From the NCBI GenBank assembly GCA_002633005.1, contig NMRA01000056.1, positions 1,085,521-1,149,520 of the forward strand: a DNA stretch of 64,000 nucleotides, read 5' to 3'. Position 1 is the stretch's first letter; every line of letters begins with the position of its first letter. The notes under the pieces are model-generated. The model had not been told where the DNA came from, made no database searches, and saw only the letters and a program-made list of their open reading frames with translations. This DNA comes from Phoronis australis. Taxonomy: Eukaryota; Phoronida; Phoronidae. Shown piece after piece: positions 1-12,823 of this stretch. The translations under genes and the position numbers were made by a program.

Positions 1-2756
1 TCAAATGAGGCAAGGTGTTCCAGAAAATGGTGATTGTCCGTTACTCAAAGGTAAATCACTTTTGCATGCTTTGGAAACTAAGGAACTACAACTCGCATAT
101 TACATAGATTTTCAAATATACGGGTTTAATAAAAGAAATTATCCTATGTGTATAAACTGAGGGAGGGGGGATGGCATTCATCCAAGCATGTGCATTTTAA
201 TGAAAATTTCAATAAGTCGCATTAAGCCAGACATGGTCTAAGCATCAATAAAAAATTACATAGAATTGCCAAATTTTTGATGAACTGAAAAAAATTATCT
301 AAAGTATGACTGATAACATCTCAAAACTTACCTCATAATTCAAGGGAAAGGGAGTGAATGTCTTTATATTGGATTTTTTATAACATCCCAGTGTGCGCAT
401 AATTGATTTGACTGGTTTGCGGGTCACTCTAAGACCAAAAAGTACTTCCGGGTTTGATGCGAAAAATTGGTCAGTGAATTCTTGGATTTGTTTCAACTAT
501 TCCTTTGAGGCCTGCTTTGCCTCTGAACTCAGGTGCTGAACAAAAGCTGGAATGGAATTATAGTGTAGTGATTAATCTTATTTCTTCAGTATATGACTTG
601 TTCCGTTTTTGGCAGCATTTCGAAATTGATATTGCATTTTCGAGAGGCAAAAATCTGTAAGTTATTCTGGCTGCTTAGGAGTAAAGCACAGTAACTACAA
701 CTCTGCTCACAAAATTTCTTACTTGAGAGTTCTAGCTTGTTTTGTCATGTTTTTGAGATTTAACACTACCCAAACGAAAATCATCAAAATTGTGAATTTT
801 ATGAATTAAAAAGAGACAGAATTTGGTAGAGGTGTAGGTTAAAGATTTGTGTAATCATGGTTGAAAATTTAGTTATAAATCCAATTCGGTTGCTACAGGT
901 TATCATTGGAGAGCTCAAGAATATAGTAAAACAGCAGAATTCAAGTATGAGGAGGGTTCATGTCCTGTTTGTTTTCCCATTGGACGATTCCGTGCCGGTG
1001 GGCCTTCATTATTAAAAAATTTAAAATTCTGTTTATAGCAAAAACTGTTGAGATTCTGACCACAGTGACCAAGAAGAAGGTGAAAGGTCAAGACTCTAAA
1101 TGTAATTAGCGTGATAATTGAAAGACGAGCGTCGAAACTTAAAAATGGAGCACGGTGTATCAGAGACCGTGTGTTGCGAAATCGCACCAATTTAGGATAC
1201 ACTGTGGTGGACGGGTGAAATTTTTATTTTTTCCTTTTCTCGTAATACAGTAGACAAATAACACCATGTTAATGTATCTGTCAGTTTTGAAGTTCTACAA
1301 GCTTTTCAAAAATGAAGAAAGATCAGTTTTTGCCTTTAATTTTGACGGAAATCACTGAGATTTCACCGTTTGGGTTTTGGAAGTTTTGTGAGAACCACCT
1401 GGCTTGAAAGACTTGGCGTGCATTTCATAGATGCAAGATCCTCTAGCTTCTTTGCCAAGATTCTTGCATCTACGAAAATCAGCTCTGGTAGAAGGCACCT
1501 AACATTGATTTGGTTATTGCATAAGAATTCTCTCACCACCTAAGTTCTGTTCAATATTCCTGATGGCCTCTTACTGTGAATTGCCTTTATCAGTAGTAAT
1601 GTATGATTGTTATTAAATACAAAAGGCTGCCAAATAATGGTTTGTGATCAATCAGTGCCCTTGCTCACCTGAGAGTGCTACTAATTCACAGTTTAAAAAT
1701 GGAGAGGGTTTGTGACTTAAATGGGGGTTTTAACCTTGGGGCGAACTTTTTGATCATTGAAACGGAATTTTCAGGCTTGATGAGGAGAATTTTGCAAAAT
1801 TTTGAAGTAGTTTTCTGTGAGGGAATAGAGCTGGTATTTGGCTACAAAACTGAGGCAACAAGGACCCTGTCAACAGTATGTGAATTTTAAACTTCATGCT
1901 TGTTTCGTTTCTATTAATGCAGCAATTTTTGCATGAATTGTGACTGAAAAAATTGGATTTTGATGTCATCCCTGTCACATACAGTCCATTATAATTGACA
2001 CAAATATGATACTCGCGCTCATTAGGCAATGACTGCAACAGAATCTATGTCCTCGCGCCTTCTAGTGCGTTATTTAATGACATTTTGCCATGTTAATGAA
2101 AATTGGCTTCTGACACATTGCACAGTTTTATTCATCATTAAGAACGCGCGTAGCGTGATTTCTGCAATAGTTTCTTGACTTGATCGAGTTATGAGGGCTT
2201 CTTTCAATGATTTAGTACAACCCAGTTAGAATGGTTGTCTCCATTCTGTGTTGCTCACAATTTACGTAGGTGAGCAAGGAATTGTGAAGGATGGGCAGAA
2301 ATGGTGTTTACGCAAAAAGGAAAGTGTTGAAATCAATTTCATCCCATTTTAAATAGGCGTCTGTTTTTGTAAATGAGAGTGCGTGCTTAGTTTTGGTTGG
2401 CCTCTTTCAAGTGTGTGCTGAGTATAGACTAGCTGGGATGTTTCTTAAACTGTAAAGAACTGTGCTACTTTGTAATGTTTAAAGCAGTTCTAAACCCTTC
2501 GGCCACAAAAAAGACAACCTCCGCCTTCCTCACTTGCCATTATCAACTTGGTCTCAAATTGCTCCTGAGTCAAATTTGAAGTGATTCCAGGGCTTCAAAA
2601 GACTGACCAGTTCATTAAAATTTGCAGTCTACAAGTTGGCTGATCACGGTGTGTCACTTTTGAGCGTGGTCTCAAGGAATAACGAACTTTCAGTTCTTTT
2701 GCAAACCCATCAATTGCTTCCTAACCGAGTAGGGAACGTGTTGGGACACATTTTAT
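1..2756. other. Non-coding, AT-rich; nothing recognised
   Basis: Open frames are under 100 codons, overlap one another and lack splice context. No strong repeats were seen. It is intron or intergenic sequence. Confidence 0.6.
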
Positions 2757-2970
2757 ACCGGTATGTCTTTTAGCACAGCATTACCGGTATATCCAGGTTG
2801 TCATTCATTCCTGTGCTTACGTTCACCAGCAAAACCGAGCTCAGAGGAGTAGGACACACTTTTGTGCTATGCTCGATTGTCTGCCAGTGAAGCCAGGATT
2901 TGAATCCGTGTCTCCCATACAGGAGTTCCGAGCTGAAACCACCGAGCCACACTGTCTCCACAAAAACAGT
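2757..2970 (-). mobile_element. tRNA-derived SINE
   Basis: On the minus strand there is an A-box-like TGGCTCGGTGG near 2951 and a perfect B-box GGATTCAAATCC near 2900, spaced as in tRNA-derived pol III promoters. A non-tRNA body and a tail with repeated ACCGGTAT words follow, reaching about 2757. Part of the body (CGAGCTCAGAGGAGTA) recurs at about 43925. It is not a functional tRNA: no cloverleaf is preserved. Confidence 0.6.
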
Positions 2971-3235
2971 ATAGTAGTGAATATTCTAAATGTGAAGTTT
3001 GCTTCTTGGTTGGAAAATGGGTTTGAAGTCACTTTCATGTTACAGAATTCTATTTTTCAAAAAAAAATAACTGCCAATTTGTATTATTATGCATACTGCG
3101 TATAGCGTATAGTAAAATTTCACCAATTTCAACCAAAAATAAAATTTACAGAAATATCCACTATTCATTTTTGAGGGCTAATCCGACACAGCTGGGAATG
3201 CTAACAGTGTCTCATGATACTGTCTGGTGGTAATC

Positions 3236-3892
3236 TGTGGTATAGAACTTTAACATGGTAAAGCATTATTTTAGTGGTATGTATCTTTTATGGAAAACGA
3301 CGCTGTAAAATTGTCATGCTGTGTCTTGAATTGGTGAGATTTTATCGTACCAGCACTGCATGCTGAATTTGTTAATTTGAATCTTCTCACTTCCTCCACT
3401 TTTGAACTCCGAGCTTATTGGGTATACAGCCCATCCCAAAATATTGTAGATGAAAGTGTCTGTGTGAATGCCCGTGTCTCCTGAATTTCAAGTCCCAAAG
3501 TGTAGTCAACTCACTAACCTTTGGGTAACAGTCAAAGGTTCAGCATCAATTTGCCTTATGTAAGNTGTGGTATAGAACTTTAACATGGTAAAGCATTATT
3601 TTAGTGGTATGTATCTTTTATGGAAAACCACGCAGTAAAATTGTCATGGTGTGTCTTGAATTGGTGAGATTTTATCTTACTAGCACTACATGCCGAATAT
3701 ATTAATTTGAATCTTCTCACTTCCTCCACTTTTGAACACCGAGCTTATTGGGTATATAGCCCACCCCAAAATATTGTAGGTGAAAGTCTGTGTGAATGCC
3801 CGTGTCTCCTGAATTTCAAGTCCCAAAGTGTAGTCAACTCACTAACCTTTGGGTAACAGTGAAAGGTTCAGCATCAATTTGCCTTATGTAAG
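3236..3892. repeat. Tandem 329/327-bp duplication with an N at the junction
   Basis: Positions 3236-3564 and 3566-3892 begin TGTGGTATAGAACTTTAACA and end GCCTTATGTAAG. By eye they differ at 14 positions plus one 2-base indel (about 4%). The single N at 3565 separates them exactly. They are most likely two alleles placed in tandem by the assembler. A weaker relative occurs at about 25300-25430. Confidence 0.9.
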
Positions 3893-6331
3893 TTGAATAC
3901 CTGTAGTCTCGTGCTGCAGTTTGCCCCCCCCCCTCCTCTCCTCCCGATTTCTAAAAGTTTCGTTTCAAACGCCCATGCTTCACATAACGCCATTGGGTAT
4001 TGACCCAGAGCAGCACGAATATTATTTTGTTACTTGTGCTAGTCTCCAGTTTGTGCCATTTCTAGGCACACTTTGATTTCTGTTGTTTGATCACAGGGTC
4101 AGTGAGTTTGGTAAACAAGAGGCTTGCAATTGAATTGTTAATTATTGAGTGACTAGAATGTGTGAAAGTGTAATAGCCATTCACTGGCAGCTGTGTTGTG
4201 TGTGCATTGAAGCGGGGACAACATGTGAGATGTTCCTTTTGTGCAATCTTTAGAAAGGAACTTCTGAAACTTAGTCTTTCTACTAAGTTAGGTATGGTAC
4301 TGAAAATCTTATGCTTGGCCACACTTATCGGGAAGGGAAATCTAATTCCAGAGAATTTAATTTCCAAAGTAGACTGAACTTACGTTGACAAAACTCTGCC
4401 AAACCTTAACGTAATGCTTCCATGCCAGAAGGAAATGGTTTGAAATGGAACTTGAGAGAACGAATGACTCTATCGAGTCAATTCACTGATTCCCAACGTC
4501 ACGGTAGGCTGGCTCCTCGATAGAATTCTACTTGTGAACGGTCAGTCTTGAAAGCGTTGGAAATTTGACAAAATTTAACCACGGTTTCTTGTTCGAAGGA
4601 AATGGGTGTTCAGATATCGAAGCAATACACGTTATTCACACAGTCACCATTTTAAAAGTGAGCTTCTTTTTAGGTTTAAAAAAATGCATTCTGCACTTAA
4701 TCACAGCGCAAAGCGTGATTTTTTCACGTGCCTCGTTATATCTATGTCTCAAATGTAATGTTTTTTAAACCTCTGTTTAAAGATTGTCGTTGTCAGGTTC
4801 ATTTTTAAAATTCCAGTAGCTGTAAGATTTGAATGATGCACATATATATTCTACTGGGTTCATGTATTGTACGTTATTCCAAGATACCCGCATCAGAGAA
4901 CTTTAAATGGCGTCTTGTGTTAGTAATGTCCATTCACGGACCATAACATATGGTGACTGGCAGATTGCAGGTTATTTTTACCCAATCTCGGGTGGTTTAT
5001 TGACCGAAATTATTGGTTAGAGTGTGTTTTTGTGCATGACCGATTGACAGGCTTTAGTGCTACGGTTGTCTGATTTTAGGTCAGTTTCGTGCTACGCAAA
5101 AAGCAAAAAACGTTAGCTTGTGATAATGACCATACGATTAAAGTAATGGATGTTCTACTGCGAAATAGTGATGACAAGTGGCCATGGTGGAAAGTCAGCT
5201 ACCACACAGTATCTACTGAACTTGTCTGGCTTAACGCCCACCTTTCTAGTTTCCATATTTTCCCTTTTAAATGCCCATGCTGGGGTTTATGCCCACTTTT
5301 GGTTAGCAAGAGCAAGACTTCCATGAAAGTGCCTGTATCTTTGTACAAGCCAGTTTCACGCGAGTTACAGCTCTCAGGACAAACCAAATTCACTTACCTC
5401 TGAGTAAATAACAATCAGTGCACCTTACTTGGACAGGAGAGTACCTGTCCAATCTTAACACTAGTACTCATGCAAGTTTTACACGAATGTAGTTCCCTAG
5501 GCATTAACCTGAATTGACAGTGCACTGGTAAATGCCCCTTCCGCCCTCCCAACTTCTCAAAAATGCTCAAACGCCCATGCTCGGCTTAAGGCCCTCCCCT
5601 GAATTTTTGTTATCCCTTTTAATTGCCCTGGACGTTAACTCGCGGAGCACGATAGCACAATTACATGGCAATTATATATTTTCTGACATTTAACAAATGT
5701 GGAAGCACAATGCATAGGTTGGCAGTGATGATTGTTTGGTTCGTAAGTTAGAATCATGAGCAACATCTGATGTTTTTGGAGTCAGAAATGTTATGACCCA
5801 TAAATAATTTCTTTGTGGTCAGGAAAGTGTTGATTTTATCAGTCAGTTGAATGCAGCGTAGTTGAATTATTGTAGATTTTGATTTACTAGGCTAGCATTA
5901 ATTTAGAAATCAATTCTACTACTCTTAATTAGCCCGATTGTCATAATCCTAGATGGCCAAGTGCTGTCTGGCCTTTTCTCACTGCTTGAAGATAACTTCC
6001 TAGAAGGATTTATAGAGCATAGACCTTTAGCAAGATAAGAAACATGGCAGATGTTTGTCCCACTTCCCTTGAAGTCAGTCATGTTGCTAACCTGCTACTG
6101 CACCGCAGTGCTACTGCATAGCAGGGCTGCAGCATAGAAGTGCTATTATATTGCATAGCTGGGAATTCACGGAGGTTTGTAAGGCCTCGTGCTGGTTTTC
6201 CAGGTCCTAGGATGGGCGAGGTTATGCAGCAAGACTACAGTTCCCCTGTTGCAACAAATTTTTGGTTAAGGTTACGTCTATGTATTTAGTCAAATATCTA
6301 CAAAAACATGGATTTTTACTCAGCATTACAT
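3893..6331. other. Non-coding with dispersed repeat fragments
   Basis: A C-run at about 3925 is followed by fragments containing AAACGCCCATGCT (3969, 5570) and TTTAAATGCCCATGCTGGGG (5265), words also related to 17.4-17.7 kb. No exon was recognised. Confidence 0.5.
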
Positions 6332-6692
6332 AAGGTACCTAAACTACACGGTAACGGACTCATAAACACGGTCACGGACGCATGAACATGACTCACGTAC
6401 CTGCAAACACCGTTCACTGACTCACAAACACGGGAACGGACTCACAAAACACGATCCATTTACCCAAATACACGGGACACGGATTCACATTCACGAAGAA
6501 ACACGGGTTAACGGACCGCCAAACACAGTGTGAATGTGAATCTGTGTCCTGTGTATTTGGGTGAATAGATCGTGGTTTGTGAGTCCGTTCCCATGTTTGT
6601 GAGTCAGTGAACGGTGTTTGCAGGTACGTGAGTCGTGTTCATGCGTCCATTACCGTATTTATGAGTCCGTTAACCGTGTAATTAGGTACCTT
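6332..6692. repeat. Large palindrome (arms about 163 bp, 35-bp loop) built from short tandem units
   Basis: Left arm 6332-6494 starts AAGGTACCTAA; right arm 6530-6692 ends TTAGGTACCTT. The arms pair over nearly their whole length with scattered mismatches. Each arm is itself made of degenerate units around ACGGACTCAYAAACACGG. It could be a fold-back transposon or a source of long hairpin RNA. Confidence 0.9.
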
Positions 6693-7305
6693 GTTAGAAG
6701 TACATTTTTTGTGAAAGTAGAAAGCGTTTTGACTTTGATTTTTTACTGTTTACCCATGCGAAAATGATTGGGTCACGTAGAAGTTTCCGAAAAGGAAAGG
6801 TACATTGATAGCAACTTTTGATTGTTTCATACAAATCATAAAATTCCTGTTTTTAGTAGCACCTCATTCAGTGATGGAACACTTGCAAAACAATTCCAGC
6901 ATTTTGGATAACAGCGTATTATCATAAGCGTGGTAAATGAAAATTTCATACGAGTCTGATCAGTCATTTTTGAGGTCTGATGTTCTAATTTTTATATTGT
7001 CCTACATCACCATAAAAAGGAGGGATTGCTCATGACTCTGTCAAGGGCCAGATGACTGGTGCCTTTATACCTTGTTATGGTAAGATGGTGTTCTGAAACA
7101 GTTGGGCAGGTATGTTTTAAATTTGAGGCATCGTATAGAATTAAGTCTAGGATAAAAAGTCTGCTAGATTTAAAATTTTGAGGCATTCTGTGGATGTTGC
7201 ATAACATTTTACATGTGTGTTCTGAAGACTAGCAAAGCACACGTCAGTTTTTGTTAGAGTCGTATTTTGTCCTGTTTAGCTGGCTAAAAAAAGGAAAATC
7301 AAATT
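6693..7305. other. Non-coding; dispersed fragment
   Basis: AAGTACATTTTTTGTGAAAG followed by TAGAAAGC just after the palindrome recurs near 16696, marking an old dispersed repeat. Nothing else was recognised. Confidence 0.45.
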
Positions 7306-7552
7306 TGGCTTTTTATTCTCATGAAATCAGTCACACAACATGACCTTACCATTAGGGTCTCCATTTTACCTGTAAGTGCAGTGACTCAAGAAAAAGCTTC
7401 ATAGTTTGTTGGGGTAAGCCGACCCTAAAAGTGTGAATTAGAAAATGACACAGGTACACATTGTCTGTTACTTGAGTTGGTAACGGAAATTATAAATGAA
7501 TCCTATTGCAGTAAGGAATATTATGCGACCAGTTTCGTGAGAGTAAAAGGCT
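7306..7552. mobile_element. Small inverted-repeat element (MITE-like), family 1
   Basis: The left end GGCTTTTTATTCTCATGAAA and the reverse complement of the right end (AGCCTTTTACTCTCACGAAA) match, and the similarity extends inward about 45 bases. There is no coding capacity. Related ends occur at 39092-39268 and near 15828-15880. Confidence 0.65.
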
Positions 7553-9774
7553 AAGTCGAATTTCGTTCATAGCTAGTTAAAGAGGGTGAAATGCAGCTAA
7601 ATGTTTCTGCTCTTCCACACTAAAACGACCACCTCGGTTTAGACAGGCTTTTGATTCATGGAGTAGGGTCCTATTATCTTGACGATATCCATTCTCAAGA
7701 TGGAGAAATTTTATCAGCCAAGTTTAATTGAAACAGAGGCCTGCTGCTCTACCCAATTACCATTGTATCCCTGACAACCCTTTACAAGCCAAAGGTTGTT
7801 GTCATGGCAACGGATGCCAGTCAGGTCTTTATCCCTGTGTTTTTGTGAACATCACACTGAGGCTCTGTATCAGGTGTGCGAAGAATTACTTTCTCCGTAT
7901 TGTCCAACTGTATTTTTAATGAAAGAAGTCTTCTTTGTTGCATTTTTCCCTTTTTGTAAAAAATGAAAAAGAAAGTTGCTGGAAATAAGTTTAAGTTTGT
8001 GTCAGTTTGACTCTGCGTGATCAGTAAGTTGTAAGTAATTGAATATCTAAAGTATTGAACATTTATCTGTTCTTACCACTGTTCTGTTTTATTACGAGGT
8101 GTACAGATTTAGAAATCTATTGCGTTGCAAAAATCTATAAACAACATAGGTTACGGTGAATTATAGACGTGAGGTTTTATTTCGTTAACAGGACTATTCC
8201 TTGAAGAGGTCAACCCAGAGACAAAAATTAAAATTTCGTCAATATTAAAATTTCTGGTCTCATTGGGAAGCCCTCTCCCTGTCAAACCCATAACTTTAAA
8301 TTTCTGATCCATTTTTGGGGGTCCCTTGACTTTAAGAAATTATCCTGATTTTAGGCGTGTTGCTATTTCTTGTAATAAATAAGCACATTAGTCAGAATTT
8401 CACTACAATTGTAGTATCAAACGAAACCTAAACTATCCAAAAATATCCTTCAATCTGGGCTCATTGGGGGTCAAAGGCCAACCTTTATCGTGATGGTTTC
8501 GTTTGTCCATCACAAAAAGTGCTAAAAAGCTTAGTTACATCAAAAGTTTTTAATCAAAATCAAAATAATTTCAGATTCTCTTGTAACTTGTTACTCAACA
8601 CAATTGACCAAAATTTTAGATCTCAAAGATTATTCATGGAGTCAGAAATCTCATTTGCAAGTCCGTCACATCCGTCTGTCACACTTATGAAAACACAATT
8701 TTTCATCTAATAAAACGTGCTTAGCTGTTATTTTTACTTTGTAGACTTGCAGAAGGTAAATTTAACAATAGAATCAAGTAAAGAAGTTGCTACTGGTTTC
8801 AGCTAATATTGGACTTTGTTTACAGCAGAAAGGCATTTACTAAAGTTATTTTGAAAAATGTGCTTTACTTATTCTAAGTGAAATTCAACTTGTTAAAATT
8901 AGGCACTTGGACTGACATTCTAATGTTAGTACAACAACATGTTAATTTAGTGAACTTAGTGATTGTTCCTGCGTTGATGTCCCGTGTTTGTAAAGATATC
9001 CGAAGTTTTTGGAAAATTACTGAAGCATAAAGTATTCATACAAAAAACATCCTGGTGTGCTTTGGAGTTTAGAATAACAAGAATCCTGAAGAGGAAGCCA
9101 TGACAAGTTGCTGTTCTGGTACAATTAGGATGTTATTGTGTTGTTTCTGATCTGACCTGAAATGCTACGTTTTGTGCTGAAAAAACAATGCTGAAAAATT
9201 TAAAGCAGTAGCAATTTGTGACCTAGCTTATCCTACGTTTTACTGAATGGCCACTGTTGTGTTTTTCATTGTCTTCCGTGGCTGGTATCAAATGATTTCA
9301 TGGCAAAGGATTTTCGTTGTTAGATTTTACTATATTTGTGACAACACAAGAACATTGATTTCACAATCTTTTTTAAGAATAAATAATTTTTTTGCTGGGT
9401 TTCGATGGGATTGAACCAACATTCAGAAATGAGAGGGGGAATTGTTGGAGAATGAGGCGAGAAGAACGGATAACGACTCGCGATATTCTCTGAATCTCGA
9501 CAAAATGCCAAGAACCAAGAAATGATAAATGTACCTGCAAGAATTGTAATGCGACTGTCTTTCACACCTCTCTTTAAAATTTGAAATGAAGAACAAGTTA
9601 AAAAGCTAATTGAAAAGTTGATCATTAATAAGTACCACCATCTGATACTTTTTTTATTAGCTCCACATCTTCATAAACTTAATATAACTTAAGTCGCTTT
9701 CCCAACAACAAACAAAGAAAAACACGTTTTGCGGGTCTAGTGTGATTGTATATCGTTGCCGCGACCTCTACTGA
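7553..9774. other. Non-coding; nothing recognised
   Basis: AT-rich with only short overlapping open frames and no clear repeats. Confidence 0.5.
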
Positions 9775-9955
9775 TAACTTCGACGAAGCTTTGCTTTGAC
9801 TGTTCCCACTACACCGAAGTTTCAGTGTGTACCGAAGCTTCACTTTTAAGTCCTACTATTTTAAGCGAAGTTTCGCTTGCTGATGAACTACCCGAGTTAA
9901 CATTTCCCACTTATCAAAACTTCGGTAAAAGCGAAGTTTCGCCACTAATGGGAAA
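9775..9955. repeat. Cluster of GCGAAG/CTTCG palindromic words
   Basis: About seven copies of GAAGCTT, GAAGTTTC or GCGAAGTTTCGC-type words occur in 180 bases, including AAGCGAAGTTTCGCTT near 9864 and again near 9929. Each can form a small hairpin. Origin unknown; possibly a fossil of a fold-back element. Confidence 0.55.
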
Positions 9956-10550
9956 GTGACTTTGGTGTCTTTTCCTTCACACTGCAAGATAGCACCTATG
10001 TCATGGATCAAAATATAAAATATCATGTTGTTAGCTAAACCATGCTGAACCTTGTTTGCTTGACACTTTGTCATAAGAAGGTAGATGAAATCCTCTTACT
10101 TAATTACTTTTGAAACTTCGCCTTGATTATTAAAATGGGCATGCATCAGAACCATTAGCGATATGTCTCGGTCGACAAGTCTAAAAAGCTTACTTTCTAC
10201 TTACTAATGTTTTCCTTTCCAATAGGTGAAAACACAAAATAATTCTCATTCTCATTCTTGTACATGTTGTTTACGATCTTTGAAGAGAAGTGAGGATTTT
10301 AGGATGTTCTTTGACATGTTTGGGTACATACCCAGAACAGGCTAATGGCTAGGGTGATGCTTTCGTACAAAAAGCAAATTGGTGTATTTTGATAAAAAAG
10401 GAAATATATGTTTAATTTTACTCATTTAATTTTGTATCAATTGCAAAAGACAAATATAGATTAAATGGTGAAGTCTGAATTATTCTGGAAATATGGAATG
10501 ATATCTTTAGCCACAACAAATGGATTAAAGCTAGAGATTTAGAGCGTACT

Positions 10551-10625
10551 TCCGTCACGTATGTCCGTCATGTATGTCCGTCACATATGTCCGTCACGAA
10601 TGTCCGTCACATATGTCCATCACAC
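10551..10625. repeat. 13-bp tandem repeat (ATGTCCGTCACRT)
   Basis: About six units of TCCGTCAC with variable ATGT/ACAT/GTAT linkers run head to tail. No coding or regulatory function is evident. Confidence 0.85.
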
Positions 10626-10824
10626 TTAATTAACTTGCACCAAGTTGTCTGACAAAAACAAAAAATTTTTTAGAAAATATCCAAAAATTAGTGTATTTTA
10701 CTTCATAAATCGTCATATAATACAAAAAAAATTATCAGAAAATTAAGATTAAAATTAAAAAAGGTTTTTTAGTAATTCCAACGCAAAAGTTGGTATATAC
10801 ATTGAAAGATACCAGTGAGACTTC

Positions 10825-11040
10825 ACCAGTATCATAAGCCGCATTTCACAAGAGGCAGCTGTCACGGAGCAACTAACGTGCAACTGCTGATCTGGTGTAT
10901 AAACACGACTGACACGGAGCAAGTTGACTCCGCGGTGACCATTTTTGACACCAGTTTGGGAGGTAGAGCGAGTTAGACTCGATCAGTTGCTCCAGTTTCG
11001 ACTACACGTCTAAACACAACTGGGGTAGTGTGTAAAGGGA
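10825..11040. mobile_element. Probable palindromic element remnant
   Basis: The region is GC-richer than its surroundings and contains repeated GGAGCAA and GTTGCTCC words in both orientations (for example CACGGAGCAACTAACG and CGATCAGTTGCTCCAG). It also has TAAACACGACTG / TAAACACAACTG. This suggests an internally repetitive, inverted element, but no clean termini were found. Confidence 0.35.
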
Positions 11041-11269
11041 TCATCTTTCAATGTGCTTCAGTGCAATAGCGTATATGCTGGTGTTCTGCTGGCATTCCAC
11101 ATGGCTTGGGCGTTTGGTATTGCTTATGCGAGCATACGCAGACAGCCTTCGAGTAAATGACTACAAATAGTGCTGATCCAGTTTGCGATCTATTGTCGTG
11201 TAGTGGAGCAAGTCGCACGGTGACAACTCGCACCACGGCAACTGTTCCCCGTGTAAAAATAGGTTGAAG

Positions 11270-11398
11270 AGGAGGCAGCTGGGACCAGTGGGATAAAGGT
11301 CCGTTTCCTCAAGGTCATGGGTTCGACTCCCACCGAGGCACACTGCTAGACCCTTGAGTCAGATCTCTAGCTCACCTGCTCAGTTTTAACTATATTTT
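11270..11398 (+). mobile_element. tRNA-derived SINE, copy 1
   Basis: A B-box GGTTCGACTCCC sits at about 11321, preceded by a weak A-box-like segment (ACCAGTGGGATAAAGGTCC), and the tail contains AGACCCTTGAGTCAGATCTC. The same tail follows a different tRNA-like head at 60,490-60,600, which shows a mobile family with a shared 3' domain. It lies inside the 324-bp segment duplicated at 12629-12952. Confidence 0.6.
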
Positions 11399-11399
11399 N

Positions 11400-12484
11400 T
11401 ACATTGTACCCTTTTTAGTCACCCGGAATGGTTTTGTTTTTAACTGCCCGCTTCAGCCAGAACAAGGTTGTTTCTATACGAGTCTGAAATTTTACGGCGA
11501 CGGTGGTTCGGGGAGCGAAAAGTTGCCGGGGGGTGTATGAAAAGAAGAATAAAAAGTTCGCTAACTTGAACCACAATTTCGCATCTAGTGCCAGTTTAGT
11601 TGCAATAGCTGGCTACGGGCATAGAATACAGGGTTTATAGAACATCGACCTCGGGAAACATCGGAACAGGAAAACGTCAGTTCTGGGTTATATCGGTCCC
11701 GGGACATCGGGTCTTTTATAACCGCTAGGAATCTGAGTTCATTTTCAAATAAACCAGAGCCAAGCCGGTATACTCTTTCATTTAGGACTGTCGCTGTTCT
11801 TTGAAGTGGTGTGCACGCGTGAGTTCACGCACTTGAATCGCTGGAGTAGGCCTACACTTTGCGTTGGCAACAACGTGTGAAAGACGAATCATATTTCGTG
11901 CACGTAGCCCCAGAAACAAGTAAAGGGTTTGAGAATTTCTTGGCAACTGAAAGCAAAGACGTGACCGTCGTTTGGCGATTAATAAGGTTGTCATTTTCAC
12001 TTTGGCTGTCTTAATGCGATAAAAAGGAGAAGCACATCTCAGTCTAAGTCACGATTGTCTGAAGGGACCGCTTGCGCACTAACGGTGCCGAATTGCGATA
12101 TCAGGGAAATTGTTGTGGATATTTGGAAATGTAATAATGATGAAATGTGAAAATATGTGAAAAATAAACATGTTTGTCCACCACAAAGTTTGGTAAGTTG
12201 ATCGCTCAAGAATTAGTAGAAACACCGTCGTTTTGTGAAGTTTTATCACGTGTTAAGCAGTGGCCCGAAACTTTCTTCGGCGAATCCGTGAATTTACAAA
12301 AGTGGCCGAAAGTGTTAGCCAATGAAACGCGTCAAAGATCGATTCTGCATATTCCATGTTCAGGCGACTTGCTTACAAGTCATCGGGGGGCTGTTCTCGG
12401 TTAGTGTTCTTTTGAACTTGGCTTTGGCAACAACCAAATAACGGCCGGATTAACAAGAGCTGCTTTGTATTTGCCAGCTATCTG
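11400..12484. other. GC-richer unique stretch between the 324-bp repeats
   Basis: This segment has more CpG than its surroundings. It carries a plus-strand open frame (12174-12404) without an in-frame ATG, with words such as VLSRVKQWPETFFGE and NETRQRSILHIP. It might be a fragment of an exon or of an unknown element; no family is recognised. Confidence 0.3.
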
Positions 12485-12628
12485 TTGAGAACTGTAAAAA
12501 TTCAGCTCGCATTCGTTGGAAATTCCAGGTCGCATTTTGCGACTTGATATGAGCTGAGAAAAATCTCAGCTCGCATTTCCAAATTTCAGGTTGCAAATGC
12601 GACCTGCAGCTCGTTATGTCGAGCCCTG
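12485..12628. mobile_element. Inverted-repeat element remnant ending GAGCCCTG
   Basis: Words CAGCTCGCATT, AGGTCGCATTTTGCG and GGTTGCAAATGCGACCT form overlapping inverted and direct repeats. The terminus GTCGAGCCCTG resembles the CAGGGCTCGA ends common in hAT-like elements of marine invertebrates (from memory). A similar AAATCAAGCCCTG occurs near 13832. Confidence 0.45.
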
Positions 12629-12823
12629 ATGCTGGTGTTCTGCTGGCATTCCACATGGCTTGGGCGTTTGGTATTGCTTATGCGAGCATGCGCAGACAGC
12701 CTTCGAGTAAATGACTACAAATAGTGCTGATCCAGTTTGCGATCTATTGTCGTGTAGTGGAGCAAGTCGCACGGTGACAACTCGCACCACGGCAACTGTT
12801 CCCCGTGTAAAAATAGGTTGAAG

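Noticed and set aside
11300-11345. Possible tRNA gene (perfect B-box)
   Set aside because: No cloverleaf; a repeated SINE head with a shared non-tRNA tail.
12174-12404. 76-codon plus-strand open frame with protein-like composition
   Set aside because: No in-frame ATG, no recognised domain, and it lies in a possibly haplotypic segment; kept only as a note.
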